Shown: positions 33,131-45,893, counted from the stretch's first letter. The stretch is DNA of 64,000 nucleotides from Miscanthus floridulus (GCF_019320115.1 NC_089593.1:33746536-33810535), one strand, 5' to 3'. Program-made: numbers and translations. The notes: a model not told the origin generated them from the sequence alone.

Positions 33131-33328
33131 AGTTTCCTCAGTTGGTTTCTATTTGGTTTTTTGTTGCCTTGGGTGTCTGGCTTGATGGCACGAAGTCATG
33201 TATTTTATGTGATGAGCACATGTACGAGAAGGCAATCACACTTTTGTCATGATTTAGATCTATAGAGGGAATGGGAGAGCTCCGGGAAGGAAGGAAAACA
33301 AGCACAGTTGTGGATGAGATCGCGACAG

Positions 33329-33754
33329 TTAGTGCGACAGAGCGAAGAAAGCCTCGCGCGCTTGTGCCACGAGTTCAGGAACCTTAGGCTTGGGAAGGAT
33401 GTCCTCCCACTGCTCGTTGGTGAGGTTGAGTTGCTATAGTCGCGTGAATGTCCTCATCAAGCCGTGGAGGACATCACAGACACCTTCCTGGTCGCCGAGG
33501 ATGCCCACAGCTTGATTCGCCTTGAAGTTCCTAGTGGCACTGCCTCCTTCATACTAGAGGTGCACCGACTGCCAGTGATGGCCAGCTTTGAGGGTCTTGG
33601 TGACCATGCATTCCAGGGTCACTAAGAACGATGCTTCAATGCCGCTCCCGCTAGATGGATCCTTGATGGTGAAGAGTTTTATCATCGTCGTTCTCAACTT
33701 GAAGTAGTGTTTGAAAGTGGAAAACTAGGTATTAGGATCTCTGGCGGAGCTCAT
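33329..33754 (-). pseudogene. Minus-strand pseudogene of full-looking length with three TAG stops
   Basis: From ATG at 33754 to TAA at 33329-33331 one frame spans 142 codons without a frameshift, but contains three TAG codons (codon 10, after SVHL, and after FTRL). Its protein-like text includes SGSGIEASFLVTLECMVTKT, GGSATRNFKANQAVGILGDQ and LTNEQWEDILPKPKVPELVA. Each TAG sits where CAG (Gln) would fit. A minus-strand TATTTAAC lies about 100 bp upstream of the ATG. It stands between the two copies of the duplicated block (32385-33130, 34005-34440), so it may be an insertion. I do not recognise the family. Confidence 0.55.
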
Positions 33755-34004
33755 GGCGATGGCTACTCTATGGGTCTAGTGGCTTAGTTTGTGATTTGAA
33801 TTGGTTTGGAGTTGGAGCAAGGACGATTCAAAGGGAACCCGGTGTTAAATACCTATGGGATGAACTGGGGGATAGTTACGAGATGGAATTGTAAGTGGAA
33901 TCGCTTCGAATGTAGAGGACCTTAGACGGCTGCCAGTAAATGTTGTCCCAGATTCAAGGGATAGGTTCCCAATACTGGACATGTTGGGAATATTCTAGTA
34001 GATT

Positions 34005-34440
34005 AATTTCATCCTTATGACCTCAAATATCTGAACAAGACCAAACTGATTGGACCACATTAAGATTTTGTGTGCTTTGGGTCCTGTTCATTGGTAGTAG
34101 TAGTACCATGACTGGCTTTGTTCTGTGGGATAGCACGAAGTCATGTATTGTATGTGTTGAGCTCATGTACGATGAACCCTTGCTAATATATGAAGTATTT
34201 ATATGAATGTTTGTGTCAATCTTTGTTGAGCTTGCAAGAACCTTGCAACGAGGAGCAAGTCTCTCCTCAGTCTAATGCAGAACAGAGGTGCTATTGGTGT
34301 TGAAATGTTATTGCACACTTAAGAAAATCCGACCTCTATATTTGAACGCGTCTGACAGTATCCTTCGTAGTTTATTCCTTGTTTTCTAGTGATGCTTGTT
34401 ACTATGTCATTTACAATTTTAAGTTTGACTGTTTACCTGT
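34005..34440 (+). repeat. Duplicated unit end, copy 2
   Basis: It begins 'ccttatgacctcaaatatc' and repeats the end of the 32050 frame, a short (AGT)n, 'ggctttgttctgtgggatag' and the complete 3'-UTR-like module (about 34205-34440), including 'tttgaacgcgtctgacagta'. It lacks an upstream coding part. Confidence 0.6.
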
Positions 34441-34573
34441 GATGTAGAATAGAGGAGCCATTGGTGTTGAAATGACATTTACCTATTTCCTGTAAACTGT
34501 ATGCATGCCTCATAGTCCGAGCAGTGTAAATTTGGCTGGCCCGGATTAGACCGTACTGTTGTGACTACTTGGA

Positions 34574-35513
34574 TTGAGCCGCACTATATACTTCACAGCA
34601 TACAGAAGGTCCACCCTGTGTATACATAAAGCCTGGCCTTGCTCCCATTGTTTGATTCCACCTTGCACTATGCAAAAAACCCTCGACACGCCTCATAAAG
34701 TCTCGAACTCTGCCTCCTTACCGCTTGCCAATAAGGCCATGCCCATGAAGCGCTATTCGAGGAAGGGTTGCCGGCTCTGGTCCCCACTTCCTCTAGTGTA
34801 CTGTCTCTCCCTGCTTCAACGGAGGCAGGGCTGATGGTGTGCCCTGCTTTGGTGTTGGTGGAGGTGGCATCGATGTCCAGTCATGGGAGACTAGTGTTCC
34901 CATGGTGCTCCTGCCTAGAATCTCATAGACTGCCATTGCTCACCACGTCGCCCTTGATGACGACGCTGGCGCCATCGGCACTGGTGGTTCCCTCACCACC
35001 ATCGCTCCCGATACGCTCCACATCGCCGTCATCACAGGCCACGTGGTCTCCTCTGATCTTGTTGGCCCACGTCACGAGCAGGTCTCATGCATCGTCACGC
35101 TCCCACTCACCGTCCGCATTGGACATGTACGAGTGCTCTCTGGGCTACATTACGATAGACACGGAGGACAATCGTTAGCACGGGTACGCAACTCGTGTCC
35201 CTAAGAGCCAAAAGCTGATGATACGCGCTAGCCGCTATGGCTGGCTGGTGTGCCCCCGTTGCCCATAGAGTACGCCCCATGGTTGGATACAGTCTTTCAT
35301 CAGGAAGCATGTCCTCGCTTGGGCCAACCTCCGCCCACAAGGGACATACGCCGTCGACAAGAAGATTGCCCGGCATCACGCACTGGTGAGGAACCAGGGC
35401 TGGATGAACTAAAGGGAATGTATGGCCACGCCGATTCTACATGGTGCAGAGGTTTGCTAGGTTCAACCCTGCCAGGTTTACCTTGCATATGTTCCTACTC
35501 ATTACTACTATGA
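34574..35513 (+). other. GC-richer gene-like stretch, frames unclear
   Basis: A region of higher GC with several overlapping open frames on both strands lies within 34574-35513. One plus frame reads DAGAIGTGGSLTTIAPDTLH and AVITGHVVSSDLVGPRHEQ but is broken by stops near 35190 and 35220. A TATA-like 'actatatactt' lies at about 34581. I regard it as a decayed gene of unknown family and cannot set exon limits. Confidence 0.3.
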
Positions 35514-35604
35514 AGTCATGTTAACCATCTGTAGTTAGAACTACTATGTCTTGGTAGTAGTTGGATGACATTGAGTAGTGGGATGGCACTGCTCTCCCCT
35601 TATT

Positions 35605-35735
35605 TGCATGTATTTGAGAAAATTTGTTGAACTTTTAAAAACCATGTAGCGACGAGCTCATACGAGTAAGTCTCATTTTTTCATGTTTTCCTGTGATGCT
35701 TGTTACTACGTCGTTTACAATTTTAAGTTTGGGCC
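35605..35735 (+). repeat. 3'-UTR-like module copy
   Basis: 'tttgttgaacttttaaaaac', 'catgttttcctgtgatgctt' and 'gtttacaattttaagtttg' appear in the same order as in the copies at 34205 and 37310. The copy is internally shortened. Confidence 0.5.
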
Positions 35736-35924
35736 CTATTTTTAAATCTGAGTCGGCGTGTAGGATTGTTCGGCCACTGAGAAACAATACGGGCCGGACT
35801 TTAGTGCACCATGCAACATGACATACATCAAATGGAACTTTATTTACTCCTCTGCTAATTTTTCCAAGAACAAGGGAACCTAGGAAAGTTAGTAAGGTCT
35901 GCTGATGAACTCTGGCAGGACGCT

Positions 35925-36149
35925 ATGTCTACCATACCGAATGGCAAGGGCAGGGACGACATGAACTTTTTTGCTATCCATGTTATATGCGATGATGGTT
36001 CTATCATCCCCAACAAAGAAAATCAATTTTCATTCTATGTGAACTGCAATCACTATGTAGTCCTAATCGATATCTCAGTAACCAAATTGAATGCTGCGAA
36101 ATGTATTTTCAATGTTTATGATATCAACATAAACATCCAAGTAACCTAA
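35925..36149 (+). CDS. Small frame of 74 codons, unknown
   Basis: ATG 35925 opens MSTIPNGKGRDDMNFFAIHV..., ending VYDININIQVT at the TAA at 36147-36149. The composition looks protein-like, but I see no splice site, promoter or known motif that supports expression. It lies between the module copy at 35605 and the second promoter block at 36271. Confidence 0.25.
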   Translation: MSTIPNGKGRDDMNFFAIHVICDDGSIIPNKENQFSFYVNCNHYVVLIDISVTKLNAAKCIFNVYDININIQVT

Positions 36150-36270
36150 ATTCCCGCACAGGCGCGCGTGCGTGGGTGGCGTCGGCAGCCTGTTGTAGCA
36201 GGGACGTCGCCTCGCGGCCCATCGCATTGACGTGACACGGCGAAGCCGCACTGCCAAACCATGCAAACGT

Positions 36271-36470
36271 CTCGTAGGACAGTATAAAGTGTCTTAGCAA
36301 TCAGTCTGCCCCCTCGACTGTTGTGACTGATTGGATTAGAGTGAAATTGGTACAGAAAAGACCTATCAGAACCGCACCAAGCATTCAAGCGTCATGCGTG
36401 TCATGGTGGTCAAAAGCTCTTTTTCTCGATTCACTTCTTGTGTGCAGCTTTCCTGCCGCATTCGTTTCAC
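36271..36470 (+). promoter_or_regulatory. Promoter and leader block, second copy
   Basis: It repeats 31611-31860, including 'ctcgtagga', AGTATAAAG (36281-36289), 'gtacagaaaagacctatca' and 'catggtggtcaaaagc'. No coding part follows; module copies come next. It is the remnant of a duplicated transcription unit. Confidence 0.45.
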
Positions 36471-36659
36471 TCTCATATTTTACTACACTCGCAAGAAAGT
36501 CCAAATGCGGTAGATTTGATCTCATCGGATAGTATACAGTATAGAGCTGTGAGTAAAACTATTGCCTACAGAGTGCACTCGATCACAACATTTGTATCAG
36601 TAGTGGTATTAGTCATGTGTCAATTTGATCTGTGTTAAACCCAACTCGTCTTATTTTCG

Positions 36660-37530
36660 TGTATTTGATAAGATTTGTTGAACTTGCAAGAACTATGCAT
36701 CAAAGATTATTTTTATTCAGAATTTTTATACTTCACTGAATCACACAAGGTCTGGTCGTCTGAAATCTTTACTACCCGGATTTTTTTTGTTGCCTTGGTG
36801 TCCTTGTCAATCTTTGTTGAACTTGTAAGAACCTTAATATATCACTACTACAGAGGAGCTATTGGTGTTTTTTGGAATAAAGAGGAGCCATTGATGTTGA
36901 AATATTACTGCACACGCAAGAAAATCTGGCCTCTGTAAACGTGTTTGACAATATACTGTATCCTCTGTGGCTTTGAATACTGCAGCAATTTATGTGGATT
37001 TGTTTATATAGGAGATAAAACAAAACTCAGCCTCACGTCATACATTAATCCTGGACCCAAGTTATAGGAGACAAAACTTTACCTTTGTTGGAGGAATTAA
37101 ATTAAAAGGAAAATTGAAGAAGGTACATGTGACAACCATTATAGTTTTAGCTAAATCAAGTCTAACCATCACACTTACAATAAGAAGAAGGTACATGTGA
37201 TAACCATTACAATTTTAGCACCAGGAGCAAGTCTCGCACTTACAATCTGTTGAATGTAGTGTAGCTTAGGTCGTTTGGTTTCTTTTTCTTTTGTTGTCTT
37301 AGTGTCTTTGTCAATCTTTGTTGAACTTGCAAGAACCTTCAACGAGGAGCAAGTCTCGCCTCAGTCTATGTAGAGCAGAGGAGCCACTGGCGTTGAAATG
37401 TTACTGCGCATGTAAGAAAGTCCAACCTCTGTACATTTGAACGCGTCTGACAGTATCCTCCATAGTTTTTCTTTATTTTCCTGTGATGCTTGTTACTGTG
37501 TTGTTTATAATTTTAAGTTTGACTAACTTT
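36660..37530 (+). repeat. Three further copies of the 3'-UTR-like module
   Basis: Module pieces lie at about 36665-36705, 36810-36960 and 37310-37530. The last is nearly complete, with 'aacgaggagcaagtctcgcc' and 'aacgcgtctgacagtatcct'. A direct duplication of about 73 bp ('gaagaaggtacatgtga' ...) at 37111-37183 and from 37184 lies between them. Confidence 0.55.
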
Positions 37531-38640
37531 ATAGGAAAGAGTAACAATATCCATGACATAAAATGCAAGGTAAGATACATAAGGAAGTGTAACAACATAA
37601 GGAAAGAGTAAGAACATGTATGTCCCAACTCCCAACTACCAACTCCCAACATAAGGAAGATACATCAAATGCAACATGATATATATGAAATGGAACTTTA
37701 TTTACTCCTCTACTAATGACTCTGAGAACAAGGAAACAAAGGGAACAATGAGCTTAATCAATAATCAAGTCTAACCATCACACTTACAATCAGTACATGA
37801 TCTCAGAGCTTCTTTCACAGGAGACAGACAAAGATTAAGAGGACTCCAATTACAACAGTTTTGAAGGAGAAAGAGGCTGGAGCAGCTTTTGGGTTTTGAA
37901 GACAGAAGTCATCATCATGAGCTAAGGGTGGATTTGAGTTGGTTCTTGACTTGAAGGAAGCAATTCCATCTTCACAGGAGTTGTACTTTTTATAAGAAGC
38001 ACCAGAAAACCTATGAACTTGTTCCTGACAGTCAGGCTAGTTGTAGTAAACTCCTAGCTAACAACCATTGAACACAACATAGCAGGAACTCATCTCAAAT
38101 ATGTACAACCCAAACAGGCTGCCTCCGCTTTCACAACTTCAAAATACCATAAGGACTTACTGGTGGCACTAGAGCATATGAAACAGAAATATAGAATCAA
38201 GCAAGCACTGGACATAAAAACTAGTTTAAGGCCACGGCCAACCAGTGCCACCTCCTACTTCTTTTCATCATCATTGGCCTAACCAGATCTCCAACACTAG
38301 AATGTTTCTTGTATACCTCATGTTCAAGTAAGGACCAAAATGGTGAAGCGAACAGGAAAAGGCGAGAAAGGACACCTACGGATCGGATCTGTTGCCTCTG
38401 CCGCGGCACACAACAGATACGGACGCCAATGCCGCCGCTCTCCACCGGGAAGCCCCGCCGCCTAGCCTCCAAAAGGACACCTAAGCCACCACAGCACACC
38501 GAGGATCCCCCATTGCCACCGCCACCGTAAGTCCAATGGTCACATATTTGTTTCCACTTGCAGGATATCCAATATATAGGTCAACCTGTAGGGCATCCAC
38601 ACAGAGAATATATACTACTATAAGGACTTTAAAGACATGT
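37531..38640. other. Unassigned region, no clear gene
   Basis: 'caagtctaaccatcacactt' near 37760 repeats 37152-37171, so the duplicated zone reaches here. A GC-rich patch at 38340-38530 has a plus frame of 73 codons and a minus frame of 92 codons without recognisable motifs. Low AT content alone can explain these frames. Confidence 0.3.
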
Positions 38641-38644
38641 TAAC

Positions 38645-38735
38645 ACAACTAGACATCTAGCGCAATGGTGAAGATGGTCCATTCATTGCTGTGGGTCCCT
38701 GGTTCGACTCCTAGGTCTCATGGCTTTTTTTTGAA
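38645..38735 (+). mobile_element. tRNA-derived SINE candidate
   Basis: TAGCGCAATGG (38658-38668) fits the Pol III A box consensus TRGCNNARYGG, and GGTTCGACTCC (38701-38711) fits the B box GGTTCGANTCC. They are separated by 32 bases and followed by a run of eight T at 38725-38732. This spacing is that of a tRNA or a tRNA-headed SINE. I could not define target duplications or the 3' tail. Confidence 0.5.
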
Positions 38736-38756
38736 TTTGAATTTATTAAACCCTAG

Positions 38757-38814
38757 CAGCACACGAGGTACAAGTGACACGTAAGCCGTCTGGTCCCACA
38801 GGTTGGATGGAGAT
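38757..38814 (+). repeat. Left remnant of a minisatellite, cut by the solo LTR
   Basis: 'aagtgacacgtaagccgtct' followed by 'ggtcccacaggttggatgg' is one unit of the array that resumes at 60609. The GAGAT at 38810-38814 is the target duplication of the solo LTR. Confidence 0.7.
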
Positions 38815-39787
38815 TGTCACACACCAAAATTTCCATTTTGAGATGTGACTTAGGAACACTAAATAAAATAAATGATTTAGTATTTTTTCCTAAAATTAAC
38901 TAATCCTTAGATAGTTTGTTATCAATTTTGTTAAATGAAAATGGCTATATAAAACTTTTTCCTAATTAATTTCCAGGGTGTTGCATTCATGCTGGCTGTA
39001 TTTCTCTATGAGTGAAAAATGAATTGTAAAAATCGTTTGATCCTCGAATAAGTTTGGTCCTATTTTCAAAATTTATAAACAAGATTCAATTTTTGTTGTC
39101 AATCAAGTTTCAAAACACTCATTTATTTATCATAAGAAAACATTTAAATTCGTTTTGCATCAAATCTCTTCATGGCCCAATCTTTATTTTACCTAATAAG
39201 ATCATCAAATCTAACCCAATCTTTTCCTTTCTTTTTCTCCACAAGAAATTCTTTGGCCTTTTCTCCTTCCTTTATTTTTCCCCTTGAGCCACTCTTTCTT
39301 TGCACGTGGTTTAATCTATGCATGAAAGAAAAATAGTCATGCCATAGGTCCTCACGTATTCAACTAGCAAGTTGACCAAAAACTCTACCTTCTTTATATT
39401 CGTTTTCTTTAATCTACTAGTCCACACCAGCCGATCCAGCCCATCCCTCCCTCTGGTTTGGTGAATCGGAAACAATTTTATAGAAAAATTGAACTACAAA
39501 CTACTCAATGACAGGCGGGGCCCACACCATTCTTCCACCTACAGCCGCATCTCCCTGCGTTCTGCCGAGCCGCCCGCCATGGCTGCCTCTTCTCTCCCTC
39601 TCCTTCTCATTTAGGACAGAAATCAACGCCGATAATCAAGCCATAGGCAACGCCCTCCATCACTCTCCCTCCGTTACCCCTCTTCGCTTCGCACGATAAC
39701 TCCTCTCAATTGCTCCAGGCCTCCAGTAACCGTCCACCATTGATGGCAATGAACCGAGCTTCATTCCCGTCCACGTTCATGGTTCCT

Positions 39788-39796
39788 CTATAAATA
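39788..39796 (+). promoter_or_regulatory. TATA box of the solo LTR
   Basis: TATAAATAC follows 'ggttcctc' in a GC-rich promoter-like stretch. The leader downstream (39800-40410) has open frames on both strands that I take to be non-coding. Confidence 0.45.
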
Positions 39797-42093
39797 CCGG
39801 ACCGAGCTCGCGTGCGCACGCTGCTGCTCCTCTGCTCCTCCCCGCACCTTCTCTCCCACGCCAGCGCCCCCAACTTCCGCCACCGCCGCCATGGCCGTGC
39901 CGGGGTCGAGCTCTTCGATCTCCCCCGACACACCGTTCGCTTCACCGTTTCCTCCGTTGGCATCGCAAGGGCAAGACGCATCCACCACGCTGGTTTTCGC
40001 TGTGGGTGGTGACCTCGCCACTGCCTTTTACATTCCCAAGGATGGTAAGAGGCTCCATGATAGCTGATTTCCCCTCGAGGCTGCTGGCTATCTCATCAGT
40101 TCTATCTTTCTTTTCATCACAGGAACACCACATGTGTCCAGCCGTTACGTTTGATCCTTGGTGCCTTCATGTGCCGCCGCATTTTTGGCGTGCCCCGGCG
40201 GCCAGCGCCGACGAGCTTCACTGCCGCGCATGGTCCATCCCCATACCCGTCGCTGGCCAGGAGGCCTCGTCACAGTCGCCTCATAGTGGTTCATCGCCTC
40301 TCGGCCGTCGACCATCCAGCATCTGTAAGAAGCTAGCCTCCTTGTGTTGTTCATCCACTTATAAATCAGTACAGAACGTGAGCATACCCAGAGTCCTTAT
40401 ATTCTGTTAAACATCATCATCCTCTCTGCGCCATTCGATCTGCAATGGACGGCCAAGATCGAGCCATGACCCTCGATCAACGAAGTCAACCATCCGCCAC
40501 GTCATCGCCCTCCATCTAATCACCGCGTGCCACGTCGTCGGCCGACCAGTCAACAAGCCCAGTGGTCACCTTTATTCATTCTACCCCTTGCAGTTTCCTG
40601 GAATCCTTACTATTCGTTGAGTCTTGTATATCTTCTGACCTAGCCCTTGAAATCTACCCATAATTCCGTTTCGACCCCTGACAGTAGTGTTTTTCTTACA
40701 AAATGATATATGCATACGGAACTATTTTATTTGCTGATATCATAAGTGTTGTTAAGGGTGTCAAAAATATTTATAAATATGTTTTGATATATTTTGCCTT
40801 TAATAAAATTATTTGTGAGAAATGTATTGAAATCCTTGCAAAAATATTAATATGTGTTATTAATTTATAAAACTAAAGAAACATGTTTAAATGCCTTTTG
40901 TTTTATGAAAATAATTTGTTTAGCTTTTATAAAAGAACTATAAAATAGATGTGTATTTTGTCTGCATAAAATGATTAATGATGCCATAAAATCCTATTTA
41001 CGATGTTAGTATTGTGTTCTTATTTATAAAATAATTCTAAAAATGAGGAAAGACCTTTTTAGCTTTTATAAAATAGTTTTGTGGTCCAAATATTTACACT
41101 ATGGGCCCTGTCTTTTGAAAAGTAATTACAACTAAGTCCTTTTAGTTACAAATAAATCTCCAAAACTTCAAAAGCTTATAACTTTTTTACCGTAGCTCCC
41201 CGTTTCAGTCGGTTCTTGCACCTCACGAGTTTGTAACGATGAGTAGTACATGTTAGTTATCTTTATAGTACGCTTTTGTAATGATTGGTGTACTATTTAT
41301 AGGTTCTTGTGATGCTAGTACCGGTTGTTTGCTGACGTTAGAAGTGGAGCTACGCGAGTAGATTTGAGAAGTGGAACAATCGGCAAGTGTTTTGGAAGGC
41401 AAGTGTAACATGAGTTTCTTTGTTACCCAATAACTATTTAATCACCTTTTCATATGCATGTGTCTAATATGATAAACCCCTAAGGACTTTACCTAGAATC
41501 TTTGTTATCTTGTATTCTATGTAACCCTTGGGTTATGCATATGGGTAGTTTTGCTTAGCCTACAATCACCAAATTGTTATAATGTTAATCTTGATTAATG
41601 GATTATGGAATCAATGTTAAAATGTTGTTTTTAGCAACACGGATATCAAGGGGCTAGAGCATTAGGCCTTTTGTGTGCTCTAAGTCTGCCCACCGTAAGG
41701 ACTGAATCTTAAAGCAGCAACCCAAGACATACAGTACAACCACAAGCCACATGGCTCTGGCTTGACTCAGTATCAGAATTCTACTAGTTTGTGGCAGCTT
41801 ACCAAAAGCCGCAAGAGGGGCTCCGATTGGTTTGATCTCGGCCTGCAAAGAGGGCGCTCTTTGGTTTCTTGGTCTTTTTGTTAGTCACCCCATAGGGGAG
41901 GGCTCTTACTTCTTGATGGGGAAATCTTACACTAGTAGAGAACAGACTTTCGATTTTTGGCTTTTGTCCCGGCCGGAATTTGGCCTGAGAGTAATAGGAG
42001 ATTTAGTCCCAGTTGGAACCACTAACCGGGACTAGAATCCCCTGCCCAACGGATAGTGCAGTAGGTTTTTGCAGCAGGACCTTTAGTCCTGGT

Positions 42094-43641
42094 TGTAAGA
42101 AAAATGGACCCTAGGCCCATTTACTTTGGATTTTGGTGTTTGATGACAAACACAACTAAATTGGACTAATGAATTTGCAAGTAATTGTTTTGTAGTTCAA
42201 TAGGGTGCAAGACGTGACTTGGACGAAGGCGACATGATGATCCCACAATCAACACCATAAGTAAGACCCTAGAAGCACAAGAGAAGATCCAAGATATCAA
42301 GCAGAGTCCAAGCATGAAGATGGGAAACCAAGCCGGATGCAAGATCGCGAAGAAACGAGTTCGACAGAGGTGACCGGACACGGCCCTGAGGATCGGACGC
42401 GTCCGATTAGTTGCTCAGCAACAGCAGGCATCAGCAGCTGTGACCAGACACTGAGCGGAGCAGTGATCAGACGCACCGATGACACTATTCTTCGTCACGG
42501 CAATATTTCCAGCGTGACCGAACGCAGCGGCACTGGATGACTGGACGCACAAAGTGCAGCATCCGATCATGTCCAGAGAGGTTCCAGAGCGGCGGAATTG
42601 TGACTGGACGTGTACGGTCGATGATAACCGGACTCGACGGTGCGTTCGATCTTTACGCGTGCGCTCAACGGTTGGGACGATCGGACGCATCCGGTCAGGA
42701 TGATAGTAGCATCTAGTCAGTAGCAGAAAGCTGGGTTTCATCCCCAACGGCTACTTTCTCCATGCGGCTTATAAATGGACCCCCAACCGGCCATTTGAGG
42801 TGTGGAGAGCTGAGGAAACATACCAAGGGTGTTGATACACCATTTTAGTGATCTCCACTTGCATAGTGCTTAGTGATTCATTAGGTGATTAGCGTAGGTG
42901 CTTTGCGAAGTGCTTACGTTGATTAGACCACCGCTTATGTGCTTGCTCTAGGTTTAGGCCTAGTGTTTATTGAGGTTTGCATACCTCTTACCACTTGGTG
43001 CTTGCGCGCACCATTGTTGTACATCGGAGGGGCTTGTAGTCTTGCGAGACCACACCAACCGCGTTTGTGGTGTGGCCGCCACTGTGTACCAAAGGGAACA
43101 AGGTCCGTGGCATTTCAGCCGAAAGCTTGATAGTAAAGACGGAGGGGAGAGGTCCAGAAGAGGCTTTGCCACGAGTGGCTTAATTGAAGACCCGCTTGCA
43201 CATGGAGAACGCCTGGGGCTATCCACGGAGTTACCCAACCGGGAGTTTGGCCCTTGCGAGGGATTCCTTGTGAGGGGCTACAATGAGGACTAGGGGGAAC
43301 CTTGTGCGCTTCTCGATACCTCGGTAAAAATACCGGAGTCGTCGATGGGACTTTGCATATCTCTACCTTACTCTTTAGCTTCCGCATTTACATTGCAATA
43401 TTGGTTTGTGCTTTACTTTTCTAGCTTAGAGATAGGCTAGGTGATAGGTTTGGAACCTAGGTTGCATAACTCCTTTTTGCGGTAGAGAGAGCAACACACT
43501 AGTAAAATCATAGTTGCACATTTAGATAGTTTATCTTTTGCATAGGTTTTTGCTAAGGATAAAAAAAGAGGCCATAGTTTAGAGTTAGAGTTTTTAGTTG
43601 CCTAATTCACCCCCCCTCTTAGATATCATGGTCCCTTTTCA
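42094..43641 (+). repeat. 5' LTR of copy B
   Basis: It begins TGTAAGAAAAATGGACC and ends ..CCCTTTTCA. It contains the decayed palindrome GATCGGACGCATCCGGTC (42679-42696) and a TATA-like 'cttataaatgg' near 42768. It is longer than copy A LTRs by an insert containing 'gctttacttttctagcttag' (about 43400-43470) that copy B's 3' LTR also has. Confidence 0.85.
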
Positions 43642-43722
43642 AGTGGCATCAGAGATAGTTGGCTCAATTTGGACCTTTGGCTTCACCACCGTTCAGCCGA
43701 TGTTATTTAGAGTGGTTGGGAT

Positions 43723-44592
43723 TGATGTAGACAAGGCCCGATCTTCTGATAGGTACGATAACGTCGATTGGTGGAGACTCGATGTTCATGATCTAGGCTT
43801 CGAACCAAGACTAATTTGGACCCGCAACCGTTACACCACTGCTCTGTTGGTTATCAACCACGCGAATGCGATTGACCTCACCGGGAAGGCTTTCCTGCAA
43901 GCGAATCGAGAACACAAGCAAGAACGGGATGAACGCAATCTGAAATTGCAAATAAATATGAGGCTTATGGTAACAAGAAGGAGTTCAAGTCTTTATTCGA
44001 AAGGACTAATAACCACAGGCGAACAACATCAAGAACAGAGGCCCTGGTTCATATCAAGCAACCTTGGAGGCACAGTTGCAACAAAACGATGTATGTTTCA
44101 CGAGGAAATCAAGAACTAAACAAAACCCAAACCTTAAGGAGAGCGACGGCTGCTAATTATAGAGTCTTGGGCGTCACCCCATGGATGCGCCTCTAATGGG
44201 CCCAAACACGATACACGGTCCAACGGACCAAAAGACAGTGTCGCAGCACCCTGGCAGATTCTGGACGCCGACTTGTTTCAACGATTCCCGTTGATTCCGA
44301 AGGGCTTTTGATGTGAGACCACTTGCATTGGCTTCCTTATCTAATTAGTTTTTCATCCATATGTGAATAGTTGAAAACAGAGTCTGGACATGCCTGTGTG
44401 ACTAGTTTTATGACAGACTAGTCCTGAAACCCGAGATGGGCTCGAACTTGAGTTGCTTTGGGCCTCCACCTCGGGGACTCAAACCAAATTAGCCTCGGGC
44501 GTCCTTCTTGACTTGGACACCCTTGCTGGCCTCCTACCCCTCCATACCATACGCCAAACATGGTCGTATGCATGGGTGTCATGTCCTCATCA
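43723..44592 (-). repeat. 3' LTR of the non-autonomous gypsy-like element
   Basis: It is closely similar along its whole length to 47143-48013 with scattered substitutions. Plus-strand frames such as 43838-44119 have counterparts in the other LTR and are not taken as genes. Confidence 0.8.
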
Positions 44593-45053
44593 TCCTCTCC
44601 TTCTTGACGAAAAGCCGTCATCGGCGTCGATTGTGCTTGAAACTGATCCTGCACAACACAAAGGAGAACGGGGTTGTGAAGACAAAGGGAACAGAAATAA
44701 TTGTGAGAAGGAACGTGACCATGTTTCCAAGTTTCTAGCATGACATCTCGCATAAAAATTTCAGCAAGCATGTAGACTCCATGATCCGAATGCACATGAT
44801 GTATGTCAACACTATCCTACAAAAGATTAGAACTAACCAAAGACAATGCAGGAATAGATGGTCTAGCAGACATAGGTAGCAACCAACAATGCTCCCCTTC
44901 TTGGAAGTGAACTTGTTTCTTTGAGGAACATGAGAAAATGTTTGTATTATTATGGCTGCCCTCTAAACGATCACAATCTTGTACAACAAAAGGAGAATTC
45001 ATATTACTACGAACGTATACTCAATGTATCATATATTGTCCTTTGTTGTTATA

Positions 45054-45893
45054 TCAGTCAATAACATGATATGTGTGTTTAGAAAACCAAGGCAAATCAG
45101 CATATTTAAAAAGGCTCTCCTCCAAACAATCTAGGTTACACAAAACATCAAATTCAATATAACCCAAAGTATATAAAGAAGACAACAGTTTGAGCTCATC
45201 AGTTTTAGTAGCAATATGAATAACATGTTTATTTTTAGCACAAGTGACTAGTTCCAAAACATGTAAAACTGAAGCATTATCAACCAATTCATCTTTATCA
45301 CAAGGAACATCAAGCAAATTATCATGGGACAAAGAAAAATCCAGAGAGGGTTCCACTAACAATTGCTCTATGATAGCATGGTTTGTGGAAAAATTTAGTA
45401 CATTAAGACAATTTTCACCTTCCGTGAGTGTAGCACCATGGGCATTACCTGTGTTCTCAGCAGGAGTAATAGGTGCATTGTGAAGTGATGGTTCTGAATT
45501 TGCATATGAGGTTCTGAGCTCCTCATTTTCTTCCATGTCATCCTCTCACTTATGTATATTATCCTACAGAAGGTTAGTCATAGCTAGAGGAATAACAATA
45601 GACTCTTCCTCTAAATGGTGCACCTCATCATATGAAGTCAAAACAGGAGGTGGATTAACAAAGGTTTCTCGCATAAGAAGTTTCATATCATTCCAATTTT
45701 GAGGTTTATCAGAAGGATCCAAAGACTCCCACCAAGATAAAGCAGAATATCGCAAAACACTAGCTGCATTTTTTACCTTCCTCCTTGGACACATAAAGCG
45801 AGTAGCAAATATGTTATTGATGGCAATTTCCCACTCCATGTACTCATCAGCACCTATACCATCATAAGTCGATGGATACGAACAACCTATCAT
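45054..45893 (-). pseudogene. Gag-like frames of the non-autonomous gypsy-like element
   Basis: Minus-strand frames 45893-45564 and 45536-45054 are separated by one stop. The first has a retrotransposon gag core (DEYMEWEIAINNIFATRF, VLRYSALSWWESLDP, NWNDMKLLMRETF). The second is acidic with CDKDELVDNASVLHVLELVT and LGYIEFDVLCNLDCLEESLF, text typical of grass gypsy elements after gag. The two may have been one reading frame. No RT follows to the left before the LTR. Confidence 0.6.

Noticed and set aside
36842..36855. CACTACTACAGAGG as a possible left CACTA end for the element ending at 61361
   Set aside because: It sits within a degraded copy of the 3'-UTR-like module and has no subterminal repeats beside it.
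38658..38711. An intact tRNA gene
   Set aside because: Both internal promoter boxes are present, but I could not establish acceptor and anticodon stems, and a T run rather than a clear acceptor end follows.
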